This document shows, piece by piece, positions 8,392 through 18,539 of a DNA stretch of 64,000 nucleotides. Location of the stretch: NCBI RefSeq assembly GCF_043555885.1, contig NZ_JBIGHX010000008.1, forward strand, positions 62,001 through 126,000, read 5' to 3'. Source of the DNA: Pelomonas lactea. GTDB taxonomy: Bacteria; Pseudomonadota; Gammaproteobacteria; Burkholderiales; Burkholderiaceae_C. A model generated the notes under the pieces. That model was not told the DNA's origin. It did no database searches and worked only from the letters and a program-made list of their open reading frames with translations. Position 1 is the stretch's first letter, and the number at the start of each line of letters is the position of its first letter. The position numbers were made by a program, and so were the translations under genes.

Positions 8392-9290
8392 CAGGACTTG
8401 CGTTGGAGTTCTTCGAGGATCTCGCCATATATGCGGTACCTGCTCGCGCTGATCAAGCCCTGATCGACCGCCGCGCGCACGCCGCAGCCGGGTTCGTGAA
8501 TATGTGAACAGTTGGCGAAGCGGCAGTCGGCGTGCTCGCGCAGGTCGGGCATGAAGCGCCACAGGTCGGCGGCGGCGATCTGGCGCAGGCCGAATTCCTG
8601 GAAGCCGGGCGAATCGATGAGCGCGGTCTGGCGCGTGTCATCGGTCCAGTACCACTGCGTCGTGGTGGTGGTGTGGCGGCCGGAGTTCAGCGCCTGCGAG
8701 ATCTCGCCGACCTGGGCCTGCGCGTCCTTCACGAGCAGGTTGATCGCCGTGCTCTTGCCCGTGCCGCTGGGGCCCAGCACGAAGGTGCGCTGGTGGGCCA
8801 GCCACGGTGCCAGCGTGGCGCGGGAGCCCTCGCGGTCGGCCTTCAGCGCGACCTCGAACATCGTCAGGCCCATCGCGCGATAGGGGGCGAGGCGCTCGCG
8901 GGCCTCTGCCGTGCCGGGCAGGTCTGTCTTGTTCAGCGCGATGGCCATGCGGATGCCGGCGGACTCGGCGGCGATCAGCGAGCGGGCCAGCTGCGACTCG
9001 CTGAAGACGGGCTCGACGGCGACCAGCACCAGCAACTGGTCCAGGTTGGCGGCGAAGCTCTTGGTCTTCCACTCGTCCTGGCGGAACAGCAGATTGCGCC
9101 GCGGCTCGACGGCCTCGATGACGCCCTCGTCACCCGACTCGGCAAAGCGCACCTGGTCGCCGACGACGGCGTCGCTCTTCTTGCCGCGCGGGTGGCAGAC
9201 GAGGCGTTTGCCGTCGGTGTCCTCGACGATGTAGTGGCGGCCATGGCCGCGCACGACCAGGCCCAGGTCCAGGTTGCTGAAACGGCTCAT
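8388..9290 (-). CDS. rsgA: Ribosome small-subunit-dependent GTPase A
   Basis: 300 residues. RsgA binds the 30S subunit and uses GTP hydrolysis in late maturation of the decoding centre. An N-terminal OB-fold is followed by a circularly permuted GTPase: NKTD (G4), the P-loop GPSGTGKST at 173-181 and DSPGF (G3). A C-terminal zinc region has Cys/His residues (CRFANCSHIHEPGC). Length and motif order match the family. Its start overlaps the phhB stop, and its stop overlaps the lipoprotein start. Confidence 0.96.
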   Translation of the reverse strand: MSRFSNLDLGLVVRGHGRHYIVEDTDGKRLVCHPRGKKSDAVVGDQVRFAESGDEGVIEAVEPRRNLLFRQDEWKTKSFAANLDQLLVLVAVEPVFSESQLARSLIAAESAGIRMAIALNKTDLPGTAEARERLAPYRAMGLTMFEVALKADREGSRATLAPWLAHQRTFVLGPSGTGKSTAINLLVKDAQAQVGEISQALNSGRHTTTTTQWYWTDDTRQTALIDSPGFQEFGLRQIAAADLWRFMPDLREHADCRFANCSHIHEPGCGVRAAVDQGLISASRYRIYGEILEELQRKSW

Positions 9291-9622
9291 GCAGCCGACG
9301 CTTCCGGCAGCGCGCTCACCTGCGCCGCGCAGATCGCGTCGTTCAGCGTCAGCCCGCCGCGCGAGTGCGTGGTGTAGCTGACGGTGCAGGCGTTGTAGCC
9401 CACCAGCATCTCGGGGTGGTGGTCCTGCGCATGGGCGATCTCGGCTACGGCGTCGACGAAGGCCATCACCTGGTAGAAGTTGTCGAAGCCGAAGCGGCGG
9501 CCGATGATCTTGTTCTCTGCGTCCGGCAGCCAGCCGGGCAGGGCGGCCAGCACGCGGGTGCGCGTGTCGGCGTCCAGCAGCGGGGCCTTGGGGTCACATT
9601 GGGCAAGCAGCAGGTCGTTCAT
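9287..9622 (-). CDS. phhB: 4a-hydroxytetrahydrobiopterin dehydratase (PCD/DCoH)
   Basis: 111 residues, ATG at 9622. Pterin-4a-carbinolamine dehydratase recycles the cofactor of aromatic amino acid hydroxylases. Family marks are visible: GRRFGFDNFYQVMAFVD, the AQDHHPE metal/pterin site (His-His at about 68-69) and TVSYTTHSRGGLT. Normal length for the family. Embedded between the M48 peptidase and rsgA by 4-base overlaps. No phenylalanine hydroxylase gene is present in the window, so its role here (pterin recycling or another moonlighting task) is not shown. Confidence 0.93.
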   Translation of the reverse strand: MNDLLLAQCDPKAPLLDADTRTRVLAALPGWLPDAENKIIGRRFGFDNFYQVMAFVDAVAEIAHAQDHHPEMLVGYNACTVSYTTHSRGGLTLNDAICAAQVSALPEASAA

Positions 9623-10890
9623 GAGGCGAGGGCTGCGAGACGTTCTGCAGCGGGGGGGTGCGAGTAGTAGAAGCGGGCGTAGACGGGGTCCGGCGTCAGC
9701 GTGCCGGCGTTGTCCTCGTGCAGCTTCAGCAGCGCGGAGGACAGGTCGGCACCACTGGCCTGCGCGCGCGCGTAGGCATCGGCCTGGAATTCGTCGCGGC
9801 GCGAGAAGTGGCTGGCCAGCGGCGTCACGAAGAAGCCGAACACCGGCCCGGCGAGCATGAAGAGCAGCAGCGCCAGCGCGTCGTTCGGTGCGCTCAGGGA
9901 CGGCTGCACGCCCAGCCCCAGGTAGAAGGCAGGCTGTTGCGCCAGCCAGCCCAGCAGCGCAAAGCCGGCCAGGCTCATTGCGAACGCCAGCGCGATGCGC
10001 TTGGTGATGTGCCGGTGCTTGAAGTGGCCCAGCTCGTGCGCCAGCACGGCCTCCACCTCGCCGCCGTTGAGTTTGGCCAGCAGCGTGTCGAAGAACACCA
10101 CGCGCTTGGCCGGGCCGAAGCCGCTGAAGTAGGCGTTGCCGTGCGCCGAGCGCAGGCTGCCGTCCATGACGAACAAGCCCTTGGACGCGAAGCCGCACTT
10201 GGCCATCAGCCGCTCGACGCGTTCCTTCAGCGCCTCGTCGGCCAGTGGCTCGAACTTGTTGAACAGCGGCGCGATGACGTAGGGAAAGATCACCATCACC
10301 AGCAGCTGGAAGCCCATCCACGCGCCCCAGGCCCACAGCCACCAGCGCGGGCCCATCGCGCCCATCAGCCAGACGATGAGCGCCACGATGGGCAGGCCCA
10401 GCACCAGCGCCAATCCCACGCCCTTGAGCAAGTCGGTGACGTACAGCCGCAGCGTCATGCGGTTGAAGCCGAAGGCCTGCTCGATGCGGAAGGTGGACCA
10501 CAGCTCCCACGGCAGGTCCAGCAGCGAGCTCAGCAGCGCGAACGCGGCGATCAGCCCCAGCTGGTAGCCCATGGGCTGCCAATCGGCAGGCAGCGCGCGG
10601 CTGGCGTCCAGCACCCAGCCGTTCAGCGCGTCCAGCCCGCCCAGCAGCGTCCAGCCCAGCAGCAGCGCCGCGTTGACAGCCAGCGACAGCAGGCCAAAGC
10701 GGGCGCGGGAGACGGTGTAGTCGGCGGCTTTTTGGTGCGCCGACAGCGTGACGCTGCCCGCAAACGCCGCCGGCACCTGGCCGCGGTGCGCCGCCACATG
10801 GCGGACCTGGCGCGACGACAGCCAGAACTTGACGAGCGTGGAGGCCGCGAGCGCGAGCGCGAACGCGGCGGACAACATCAGGGGAGACAT
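9619..10890 (-). CDS. M48 family membrane metalloprotease (Ste24/CAAX protease-like)
   Basis: 423 residues from the ATG at 10890. There are several hydrophobic segments: about 3-20, 65-90, 100-120, 155-185 and 190-210. The zinc motif H285-E-L-G-H289 comes next, then two more helices and the downstream glutamate region (DEFQADAYARAQ). This is the architecture of Ste24-type endopeptidases. In bacteria these sit in the inner membrane and are usually linked to protein quality control. First gene of the operon with phhB, rsgA and the DUF3047 lipoprotein; divergent from orn with a gap under 50 bases. Confidence 0.92.
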   Translation of the reverse strand: MSPLMLSAAFALALAASTLVKFWLSSRQVRHVAAHRGQVPAAFAGSVTLSAHQKAADYTVSRARFGLLSLAVNAALLLGWTLLGGLDALNGWVLDASRALPADWQPMGYQLGLIAAFALLSSLLDLPWELWSTFRIEQAFGFNRMTLRLYVTDLLKGVGLALVLGLPIVALIVWLMGAMGPRWWLWAWGAWMGFQLLVMVIFPYVIAPLFNKFEPLADEALKERVERLMAKCGFASKGLFVMDGSLRSAHGNAYFSGFGPAKRVVFFDTLLAKLNGGEVEAVLAHELGHFKHRHITKRIALAFAMSLAGFALLGWLAQQPAFYLGLGVQPSLSAPNDALALLLFMLAGPVFGFFVTPLASHFSRRDEFQADAYARAQASGADLSSALLKLHEDNAGTLTPDPVYARFYYSHPPAAERLAALAS

Positions 10891-10938
10891 GGGCAAATTT
10901 TAGGCTGCGAGAATTCCGCGACTTTTGAAAGCCACGCC

Positions 10939-11499
10939 ATGTCCGACACCCTCACCCCCAGCGACAACAACCTGATCTGGATCGACCTCGAAATGACGGG
11001 TCTGTACCCGGACACCGACCGCATCATCGAGATCGCCGTCGTCGTCACCGACGCCAACCTCGACAAGCGCGTCGAAGGCCCGGTCTTCGCCGTGCACCAG
11101 TCCGACGAGACGCTGGACAAGATGGACGCCTGGAACAAGGGCACGCACGGCAGGAGCGGCCTGATCGACCGCGTGAAGGCCTCCACCGTCTCCGAGGCCG
11201 AGGCCGCCGCGCAGACCATTGCCTTCCTGAAGCAGTACGTCGGCAAGGGCAAGAGCCCCATGTGCGGCAACAGCATCTGCCAGGACCGCCGCTTCCTGGC
11301 CAACTACATGCCCGAGCTGGAGAGCTTCTTCCACTACCGCAACCTGGACGTGTCGACGCTGAAGGAGCTGGCCAAGCGCTGGAAACCGTCGGCGCTGGAA
11401 GGCTTCAAGAAGGCGCAGGCGCACACGGCGCTGGCGGACATCCACGAGTCCATCGAGGAGCTGGCGCACTACCGCACGACGTTCCTGAACCTGGCCTGA
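10939..11499 (+). CDS. orn: Oligoribonuclease
   Basis: 186 residues. Orn degrades 2-5 nt RNA fragments, including pGpG, and is usually essential in gamma- and betaproteobacteria. DEDDh exonuclease residues are visible: D and E in WIDLEMTGL near the N-terminus, the C-terminal H-x4-D (HTALADIHESIEEL), and the middle Asp in the CQDRRFL region. Length is standard. It diverges from the M48 peptidase; pabBC follows after 16 bases. Confidence 0.96.
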   Translation: MSDTLTPSDNNLIWIDLEMTGLYPDTDRIIEIAVVVTDANLDKRVEGPVFAVHQSDETLDKMDAWNKGTHGRSGLIDRVKASTVSEAEAAAQTIAFLKQYVGKGKSPMCGNSICQDRRFLANYMPELESFFHYRNLDVSTLKELAKRWKPSALEGFKKAQAHTALADIHESIEELAHYRTTFLNLA

Positions 11500-11515
11500 T
11501 CGGCCCGCAGGACGC

Positions 11516-13273
11516 TTGCTCCACGCCGCCTTCGACTTCCCCCGCCACCCGCTGGCCCGCGAGGATGGCGAGCGGCTGCGCGGTTGCTGGCCCACGCCGC
11601 CCGCGCGTTGGCTGCGGGCTGCGCGGTTGGAGGACGTGCGTGCCGTCATTGCCGAGGCCGAAGCCGCCGCGCGTGCCGGCGCGTGGGTGCTGGGCGGCCT
11701 GCGCTACGAGGCGGCGGCAGCCTTCGACGTCGTGCTGGCGACGCATGCCGCCGCCGCGCCGCTGGCCGAGTTCGCCGTCTACGACACCGCGCCGCAGCCC
11801 TGGCCTGAAGGTGACGGCGCCTGGACCGGTCTGCTGGGCTGGGCCGATGGGGAGCCTGACGCGACCGCCGCCATCGAGCGCATCCGCGACTACATCCGCG
11901 CCGGCGATTGCTACCAGGTCAACCTGACGACGCGGCTGCGCGCGACGGCTCCCGACCTGGATCCGGCGCAGCTGTTCCTCGCGCTGCACGCCAGCCAGCC
12001 GGGCGGCTTCAGCCTGTTCCTGCGCGAGGCCGGCGCGGCCAGCGTGTCGCCCGAGCTGTTCTTCGACTGGCGCCCCGTGCCCGGCGCCAAGGCCAGCTGG
12101 CTGCTGGCGGCCCAGCCCATGAAGGGCACGGCGCCGCGCGGCCGCGACCGCGTCGACGACGAGGCCGCGCAGGCGCACCTGCGCACCAGCGAGAAGGAGC
12201 GGGCCGAGAACCTGATGATCGTGGACCTGCTGCGCAACGACCTCAGCCGCGTGGCGCAGCTGGGCACCGTGCGCGTGCCGCGGCTGTTCGAGCTGCACGC
12301 GCTGCCGACCGTCTGGCAGATGACGTCCACCGTCACGGCCGTCAGCCGCGCCGGGCTGACGCTGGCCGACGCGTTCGCGGCGTTGTTCCCGTGCGGCTCG
12401 GTCACCGGCGCCCCCAAGGTGCGGGCGATGCAGGTCATCCGCGAGCTGGAACCCACGCCGCGCGGCTGGTACTGCGGTGCGCTGGGGCTGATCCAGCCGG
12501 GCGGCGTGGCGACGTTCAATGTCCCCATCCGTACCGTCGAGTTTCGTGACGGGCAACTGACCTGCGGCCTGGGCAGCGCCATCACGTTGGACAGCGAACC
12601 CGCGGCCGAGATCGCCGAATGGCGCGCCAAGTCGCGCTTCCTGGCCCGCGCCGAAGCGCCCGTGGAGGCGCTGGAGACGCTGCGGCTGGAGAACGGCGTG
12701 GCGCTGCGCGGTGACGCCCACCTGGCCCGCATGCAGCGCACGGCGCGGCACTTCGGGCTGCGTTTCTCGCTGGCCGAGGCGCGTGCCTACCTGAAGGCGG
12801 TGGCCGACGCGCAGCCCGAAGGCAGCTGGCGGCTGCGCCTGACCTGCGATGCCGTGGGCCGGCTGCAGCACACGCTGTTCGCCTTCACGCCGACGGCCGA
12901 GCCGGTGCGCCTGGCGCTGGCCGACCAGCCCATGCCCACGCGGGGCCCGCGTGCCGAATACCTGGCCCACAAGACGACGCGCCGCGAGCTGTATGCAACG
13001 ACCAAGCCCGCCGACGCTTTCGACGTCATGCTGTGGAACGAGGCCGGCGAACTGACCGAATGCAGCTTCGGCAACCTCGCCGTGCAGCTCGGCGGCCAGT
13101 GGCTGACGCCGCCGCTGGACAGCGGCCTGCTGCCCGGCGTGCTGCGCGCCGAGCTGCTGGCGCAGGGGCGCATCAAGGAGGCGCGCCTGACGCGCGACGA
13201 CCTGGCCCGCGCCCAGGGCCTGGCCTTCTTCAACAGCCTGCGCGGCTGGCTGCCGGCTCAGCTGCTGAAGTAG
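11516..13273 (+). CDS. pabB: Fused aminodeoxychorismate synthase component I / 4-amino-4-deoxychorismate lyase
   Basis: 585 residues from a TTG start; no ATG lies near the true N-terminus. Residues about 1-375 are a PabB chorismate-binding domain with QPMKGT (the catalytic Lys typical of PabB, where TrpE has Ala) and the SVTGAPKVRAM signature. Residues about 385-585 are a PabC-like PLP lyase with the HKTTRR lysine region and the ELTECSFGNL substrate/cofactor segment. The fusion would convert chorismate plus ammonia to p-aminobenzoate for folate. Ammonia would come from a PabA amidotransferase encoded elsewhere. Its 3' end overlaps the convergent epimerase gene by 16 bases. Confidence 0.93.
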   Translation: MLHAAFDFPRHPLAREDGERLRGCWPTPPARWLRAARLEDVRAVIAEAEAAARAGAWVLGGLRYEAAAAFDVVLATHAAAAPLAEFAVYDTAPQPWPEGDGAWTGLLGWADGEPDATAAIERIRDYIRAGDCYQVNLTTRLRATAPDLDPAQLFLALHASQPGGFSLFLREAGAASVSPELFFDWRPVPGAKASWLLAAQPMKGTAPRGRDRVDDEAAQAHLRTSEKERAENLMIVDLLRNDLSRVAQLGTVRVPRLFELHALPTVWQMTSTVTAVSRAGLTLADAFAALFPCGSVTGAPKVRAMQVIRELEPTPRGWYCGALGLIQPGGVATFNVPIRTVEFRDGQLTCGLGSAITLDSEPAAEIAEWRAKSRFLARAEAPVEALETLRLENGVALRGDAHLARMQRTARHFGLRFSLAEARAYLKAVADAQPEGSWRLRLTCDAVGRLQHTLFAFTPTAEPVRLALADQPMPTRGPRAEYLAHKTTRRELYATTKPADAFDVMLWNEAGELTECSFGNLAVQLGGQWLTPPLDSGLLPGVLRAELLAQGRIKEARLTRDDLARAQGLAFFNSLRGWLPAQLLK

Positions 13274-14145
13274 CCGGGCTGGTCGACGTCGGCCAGCAGC
13301 CCCGGGCGGCGTGGCTGCCAGCCCAGCTCGCGTTGGGTCCAGTCGCTGCTGGTCGGGTTGTCCATCGCGGCGAAGTGATGGAACCAGCCGAAGTGCGCCG
13401 CCGCGGCGTCACCGGCCAGCCCCTGCACCGGCACGCCCAGGCGCCGGCCGATGACGGCCGTCAGGTCGGCAAAGCGCACGCCCGTTTCCGCGGCGCCGTG
13501 ATAGCTGGCGCCGGCCCTGCCGGCCTCGGCCACGCGGCGGAACAGTGCCGCCGCATCCAGCCGGTGCACCGCCGGCCAGCGGTTGCTGCCGTCGGCGACA
13601 AACGCGGCCAGGCCCTTCTCGCGTGCCAGGCCGATCAGCAGCGGCACGAAGCCGCGGTCGCCCTCGTCATGGACCGAGGGCGGCAGGCGCACGAGGCTGG
13701 CGTTCACGCCGCGCTCCACCAGTGCCGCGACCGCCTGCTCGGAGGCGGAGCGCGGATGGTGGGGCGACGGCGCATCTGTCTCGGTCGCCAGCGTCTTGCC
13801 GGCCACCAGCGCCGTGCCCGACGTGACCACCAGCCGGCGGCCGCTGCCAGCCAGTGCGTCACCCAGCGCGGTGACGATGTGGCGGTCGTCCTCGCAGCTG
13901 GCGGCGAAGCGCGAGAAGTCGTGATTGAAGGCCGTGTGGATGACGGCGTCCGCCGCGGCCGCGCCGCGCTTGAGGCTGTCGAGGTCGTCGATGCTGCCGC
14001 GGTGCGCCGAGGCACCGGCGGCTGCCAGCGCCGCAACGGCGGCATCCGAGCGCGCCAGGCCGGTCACGCGGTGACCGTGGGAAAGCAGTTCTTGCACAAT
14101 GGCCGAGCCGATGAAGCCGGTCGCGCCCGTCACGAACACATGCAT
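13258..14145 (-). CDS. NAD-dependent epimerase/dehydratase-like extended SDR
   Basis: 295 residues with the extended-SDR N-terminus TGATGFIGSAIVQELL and a following domain that shows DAVIHTAFNHDFSR, VVTSGTAL and a RSASEQAV helix. The usual YxxxK is not obvious; RSASE sits near the expected place, so the enzyme may be an atypical NmrA/epimerase-like reductase. Substrate unknown. It is transcribed divergently from the XRE regulator at 14250. In this layout the regulator commonly controls the oxidoreductase. Confidence 0.82.
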   Translation of the reverse strand: MHVFVTGATGFIGSAIVQELLSHGHRVTGLARSDAAVAALAAAGASAHRGSIDDLDSLKRGAAAADAVIHTAFNHDFSRFAASCEDDRHIVTALGDALAGSGRRLVVTSGTALVAGKTLATETDAPSPHHPRSASEQAVAALVERGVNASLVRLPPSVHDEGDRGFVPLLIGLAREKGLAAFVADGSNRWPAVHRLDAAALFRRVAEAGRAGASYHGAAETGVRFADLTAVIGRRLGVPVQGLAGDAAAAHFGWFHHFAAMDNPTSSDWTQRELGWQPRRPGLLADVDQPGYFSS

Positions 14146-14249
14146 GCGAAGAGTCCTTGCAAAACGGTGGAAGTGGCGCCACTGTCGCGAGCCGCGCCAC
14201 GCGCGTGAAGCCGTGAGCGCATACCGGTATCGCCATTAACAGGATCACG

Positions 14250-15080
14250 ATGTCTGTCGTCGAGGACAACCCGCTGGGCCGCTACCTGAAGGAGCGCCGC
14301 GCCCGCCTGGACCCCGCTGCGTTCGGTCTGCCGCTGGCGCGTCGGCGTACGCCGGGTCTGCGCCGCGAGGAGGTTGCTCAGCGCGCGCATGTGAGCCCCA
14401 CCTGGTACACGTGGCTGGAGCAGGGGCGCGGCGGCGCGCCGTCCACCGAGGTGCTGGAGCGGCTGGCCGGTGCGCTGCAGCTCAGCGCGGTGGAGCGCGA
14501 GCACCTGTTCCTGCTGGCGCAGAACCGGCCTCCCGAGGTGCGCTACCAGGCCGCCGCCGACGTGCCGCCGCGGCTGCAACGCGTGCTGGACGCGATGGAA
14601 CACTGCCCGGCCATGATCCGCACGCCGACCTGGGACGTCGTCGCCTGGAACCGTGCCTGCGCCGCCGTGCTGAACGACTACGCGGCCATGCCGCCGGACC
14701 GGCGCAACATCCTGCGCCACATCTTCGCCAACCCGGCCGCGCGTGACCGCATGGTCAACTGGGCGCAGGACGCGCGTTTCGTCGTCGCTGCCTTTCGGGC
14801 GGATGCGGCGCGGGCCGGCGCGACGGCGGCCGTGCAGGCGCTGGTGGCCGAGCTGAGCGCCGCCAGCACCGAGTTCGCTGCGATGTGGGCCGAGCTGGAC
14901 GTGCGCGGCAACTACGGCGAGGCGGCCAAGCAGATCCGCCACCCGCTGGCCGGCCCGATCTCGCTGGAATACAGCGGCCTGGCGGTCGAAGGCCGGCCGG
15001 ACCTGACCCTGATCGTCTACCACCCGGCCACGCCGGCGGACGAAGCCAGCGTGCGGCGGTTGATGGGCGCTCAACCCTGA
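14250..15080 (+). CDS. XRE-family regulator with MmyB-like ligand domain
   Basis: 276 residues. An N-terminal helix-turn-helix (about 10-75) has LGRYLKERRARL and the LRREEVAQRAHVSPTWYTWLEQGR signature, which is characteristic of the MmyB-like regulators. Residues about 100-270 are the MmyB ligand-binding domain (RTPTWDVVAWNRA, PDRRNILRHIF, ISLEYSGLAVEGRPDLTLIVYHP). Streptomyces MmyB is proposed to bind fatty-acid-like ligands. It probably controls the divergent extended SDR at 13258; the 104-base gap between them would hold both promoters. Confidence 0.9.
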   Translation: MSVVEDNPLGRYLKERRARLDPAAFGLPLARRRTPGLRREEVAQRAHVSPTWYTWLEQGRGGAPSTEVLERLAGALQLSAVEREHLFLLAQNRPPEVRYQAAADVPPRLQRVLDAMEHCPAMIRTPTWDVVAWNRACAAVLNDYAAMPPDRRNILRHIFANPAARDRMVNWAQDARFVVAAFRADAARAGATAAVQALVAELSAASTEFAAMWAELDVRGNYGEAAKQIRHPLAGPISLEYSGLAVEGRPDLTLIVYHPATPADEASVRRLMGAQP

Positions 15081-15084
15081 GGAT

Positions 15085-15113
15085 TTGGTGAAAACCCTGA
15101 GCCGTGCTACAGT
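15085..15113 (+). promoter_or_regulatory. Candidate sigma-70 promoter for the DEAD-box helicase
   Basis: TTGGTG at 15085-15090 and TACAGT at 15108-15113 are separated by exactly 17 bases, a plausible -35/-10 pair. Transcription from here would give a leader of about 270 bases before the helicase ATG. Called from spacing and partial consensus match only. Confidence 0.4.
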
Positions 15114-15390
15114 CGCGGCTTCGCCTGGGGCCAACCCAGGTGGTCCACGTCTCCTCTGACCTCGTTCGATCACTCGTATCGGACTCCGAACACGGATCGG
15201 TCGGCGGCGATGAAGCCGTCGCTTTGACTGACTGTTCCCCTGCGCCGCACCCGGGCTGATGTAGCTGCCCGAGCCGCACGACGCGAGCTGATCTATCTCC
15301 CAGCGACTTGTTGCATTCCGAAGGGCCTGACGCCCCTCGGCGCTGCGCGTTTGCCTGCGCGGCGAGATTGAACGATTGAAAGAACGAACG
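15114..15390 (+). promoter_or_regulatory. Long 5' leader of the DEAD-box helicase gene
   Basis: About 277 bases without a coding frame. They include a CCTGGG/CCCAGG stem with a five-base loop at 15124-15140 and several C/T-rich stretches. Immediately before the ATG the sequence becomes purine/A-rich (AACGATTGAAAGAACGAACG) without a strong Shine-Dalgarno. Cold-inducible DEAD-box helicase genes in proteobacteria often carry long structured leaders, so post-transcriptional control is plausible here. That is inference from length and position. Confidence 0.4.
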
Positions 15391-17028
<1,638 letters not shown>

Positions 17029-17034
17029 TCTTTG

Positions 17035-17553
17035 ATGAGTCGCGTGCAGCTGCACGCGATGACTCCCGTCGATCTCGACGCCGTACTGGCGCTGCAACAG
17101 CGCTGCTACGGCGTCGACTTTTTGGAGCATCGCGATGCCTTCGCCGCCAAGCTGGCCGTGACCGACGGCCTGGCGTGTTGCTGGATGGCCCGTCGGGATG
17201 ACGGCAAGCCGCTGGCCTACGCCGTCAGCCTGCCGGTCTGCGAAGACACGCTGCCGGCGCTGGATGCGCCGCGCTGCGAGAGGCCCGTGCAACCCACGCT
17301 GCTGTACCTGCACGACATGGCCGTGGCGCCCGAGGCGCGCTCGCTGGGGTTGGCATCACGCCTGCTGGCGCGGCTGAAGGAGCGCGCGCTGGCGCTGAAC
17401 CTGCCGCAGATGGGCCTGGTGGCCGTGCAGGGCTCGGTGCCGTATTGGCAGCGCCAGGGCTTTGCCGAGCCGGCCGCGCTGGCGCCGGCGCTGCGGGCCA
17501 AACTGGCCAGCTTCGGCGCCGATGCGCGGTTCCTGCTTCAGTCCTTCAGGTAG
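17035..17553 (+). CDS. GNAT family N-acetyltransferase
   Basis: 172 residues, ATG at 17035 (an in-frame TTG precedes by one codon). Acetyl-CoA binding pattern is visible: LYLHDMAVAPEARSLGLASRLLARL (the Q/RxxGxG/A loop is represented by ARSLGLA), followed by MGLVAVQGSVPYWQRQGF, the classic beta-bulge/C-terminal strand of GNAT enzymes. Acceptor substrate unknown. Six bases downstream of the helicase stop, so possibly cotranscribed. Its 3' end overlaps the convergent GH5 gene by 16 bases. Confidence 0.88.
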   Translation: MSRVQLHAMTPVDLDAVLALQQRCYGVDFLEHRDAFAAKLAVTDGLACCWMARRDDGKPLAYAVSLPVCEDTLPALDAPRCERPVQPTLLYLHDMAVAPEARSLGLASRLLARLKERALALNLPQMGLVAVQGSVPYWQRQGFAEPAALAPALRAKLASFGADARFLLQSFR

Positions 17554-18539
17554 GGCTTGAGCCAGCGCATCTGCGGCTTGTCCTTGCCGCCGTCGGGCTC
17601 CAGCGACAGGAAGTAGTCACCCCAGGTCGGGCCGCCGGCCCACCACAGCCAGCCGGTCCAGACGTCCGCGTTGTCCTGCAGATGCTTGAGCGCACCGGCC
17701 ACGGCCTGCTCGCAGACCGCGTTGGCGCCGCCGCCGAGCTCGCCCAGCAGCGCGCGGCGCTTGTTGGCCTTGAGCCATTGCGTGAAGCGCTGCAGCCGCT
17801 CGACGCCGATGGTGGGGCTGACGCATTCGGCATTGGTGCCCGAGCCGTCCTTGTCGAAGTACTGGTGCACCTCGAACACCATGTTGTCGAGCGGGTCCTT
17901 CACGCGGCCCATGACGTCGGCGTTGGGCGTGCCGTACCACTTGGATTCAAACCAGCTCCAGGCGCCGGTGTAGCCATTGCCCGGCAGCGTGATGAGGTTG
18001 GTCGCGCCGGTTTGGCGGATCGCGTCGACCGCGGCTTGCGCGGCGTCGGCCCAGGTCTCGGTCGGCATGTTGCGCGGCTCGTTGACGAGGCCGAACTGCA
18101 CTCGGGCGTTGTCCTTGAACTGCAGCGCCAGCCGGCGCCAGAAGTCGGCGAAGGCCGCGTGGGGCACCTCGGGGCGGCCGATGTGGATGTCCTTGTAGGC
18201 GGCGTAGTTGTGCGGGTCCAGCAGTACGTGCAGGCCGCGGGCCGTCGTGCCGTCGACGAACTCGCGCAGCCGGGCCAGTTCGGCCGCGTCCAGCTCGCCC
18301 ATCAGCCGGGGCTGCAGGCGCTCCCAGCGGAAGCCCACGCGCATCAGGTTCATGCCCTGGGCCTGGTAGTAGGCGGTGCTGGCGACGCTGGGGTAGACGT
18401 AGTCCTTGCCGTAGACGCCGGGGAAGGGCAGCTTCTCGCCCCATTCGGCGCTGGACAGGCTGATGCCGCGCCATGCCAGCGGTGCGGCGTGTGCCGCGGC
18501 CGCAGCGGCGAGCAGCGTGGTGGCGAGCAGGCGTTTCAT
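17538..18539 (-). CDS. Secreted GH5 family glycoside hydrolase (endo-beta-1,4-glucanase/mannanase type)
   Basis: 333 residues, ATG at 18539 with a signal peptide ending near AHA (about 18). GH5 retaining catalytic pair: acid/base E154 in VNEP and nucleophile E267 in LLGELGG. The FPGVYGKDYVYPS segment near the N-terminus resembles GH5 subfamily 5 endoglucanases, from memory. Such enzymes cut internal beta-1,4 bonds of glucan, and some take glucomannan. Expected location is periplasm or outside. Its start overlaps the stop of the AGE epimerase (ATGA), so it is the third gene of the esterase-epimerase-GH5 operon. Exact specificity cannot be read. Confidence 0.9.
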   Translation of the reverse strand: MKRLLATTLLAAAAAAHAAPLAWRGISLSSAEWGEKLPFPGVYGKDYVYPSVASTAYYQAQGMNLMRVGFRWERLQPRLMGELDAAELARLREFVDGTTARGLHVLLDPHNYAAYKDIHIGRPEVPHAAFADFWRRLALQFKDNARVQFGLVNEPRNMPTETWADAAQAAVDAIRQTGATNLITLPGNGYTGAWSWFESKWYGTPNADVMGRVKDPLDNMVFEVHQYFDKDGSGTNAECVSPTIGVERLQRFTQWLKANKRRALLGELGGGANAVCEQAVAGALKHLQDNADVWTGWLWWAGGPTWGDYFLSLEPDGGKDKPQMRWLKPYLKD

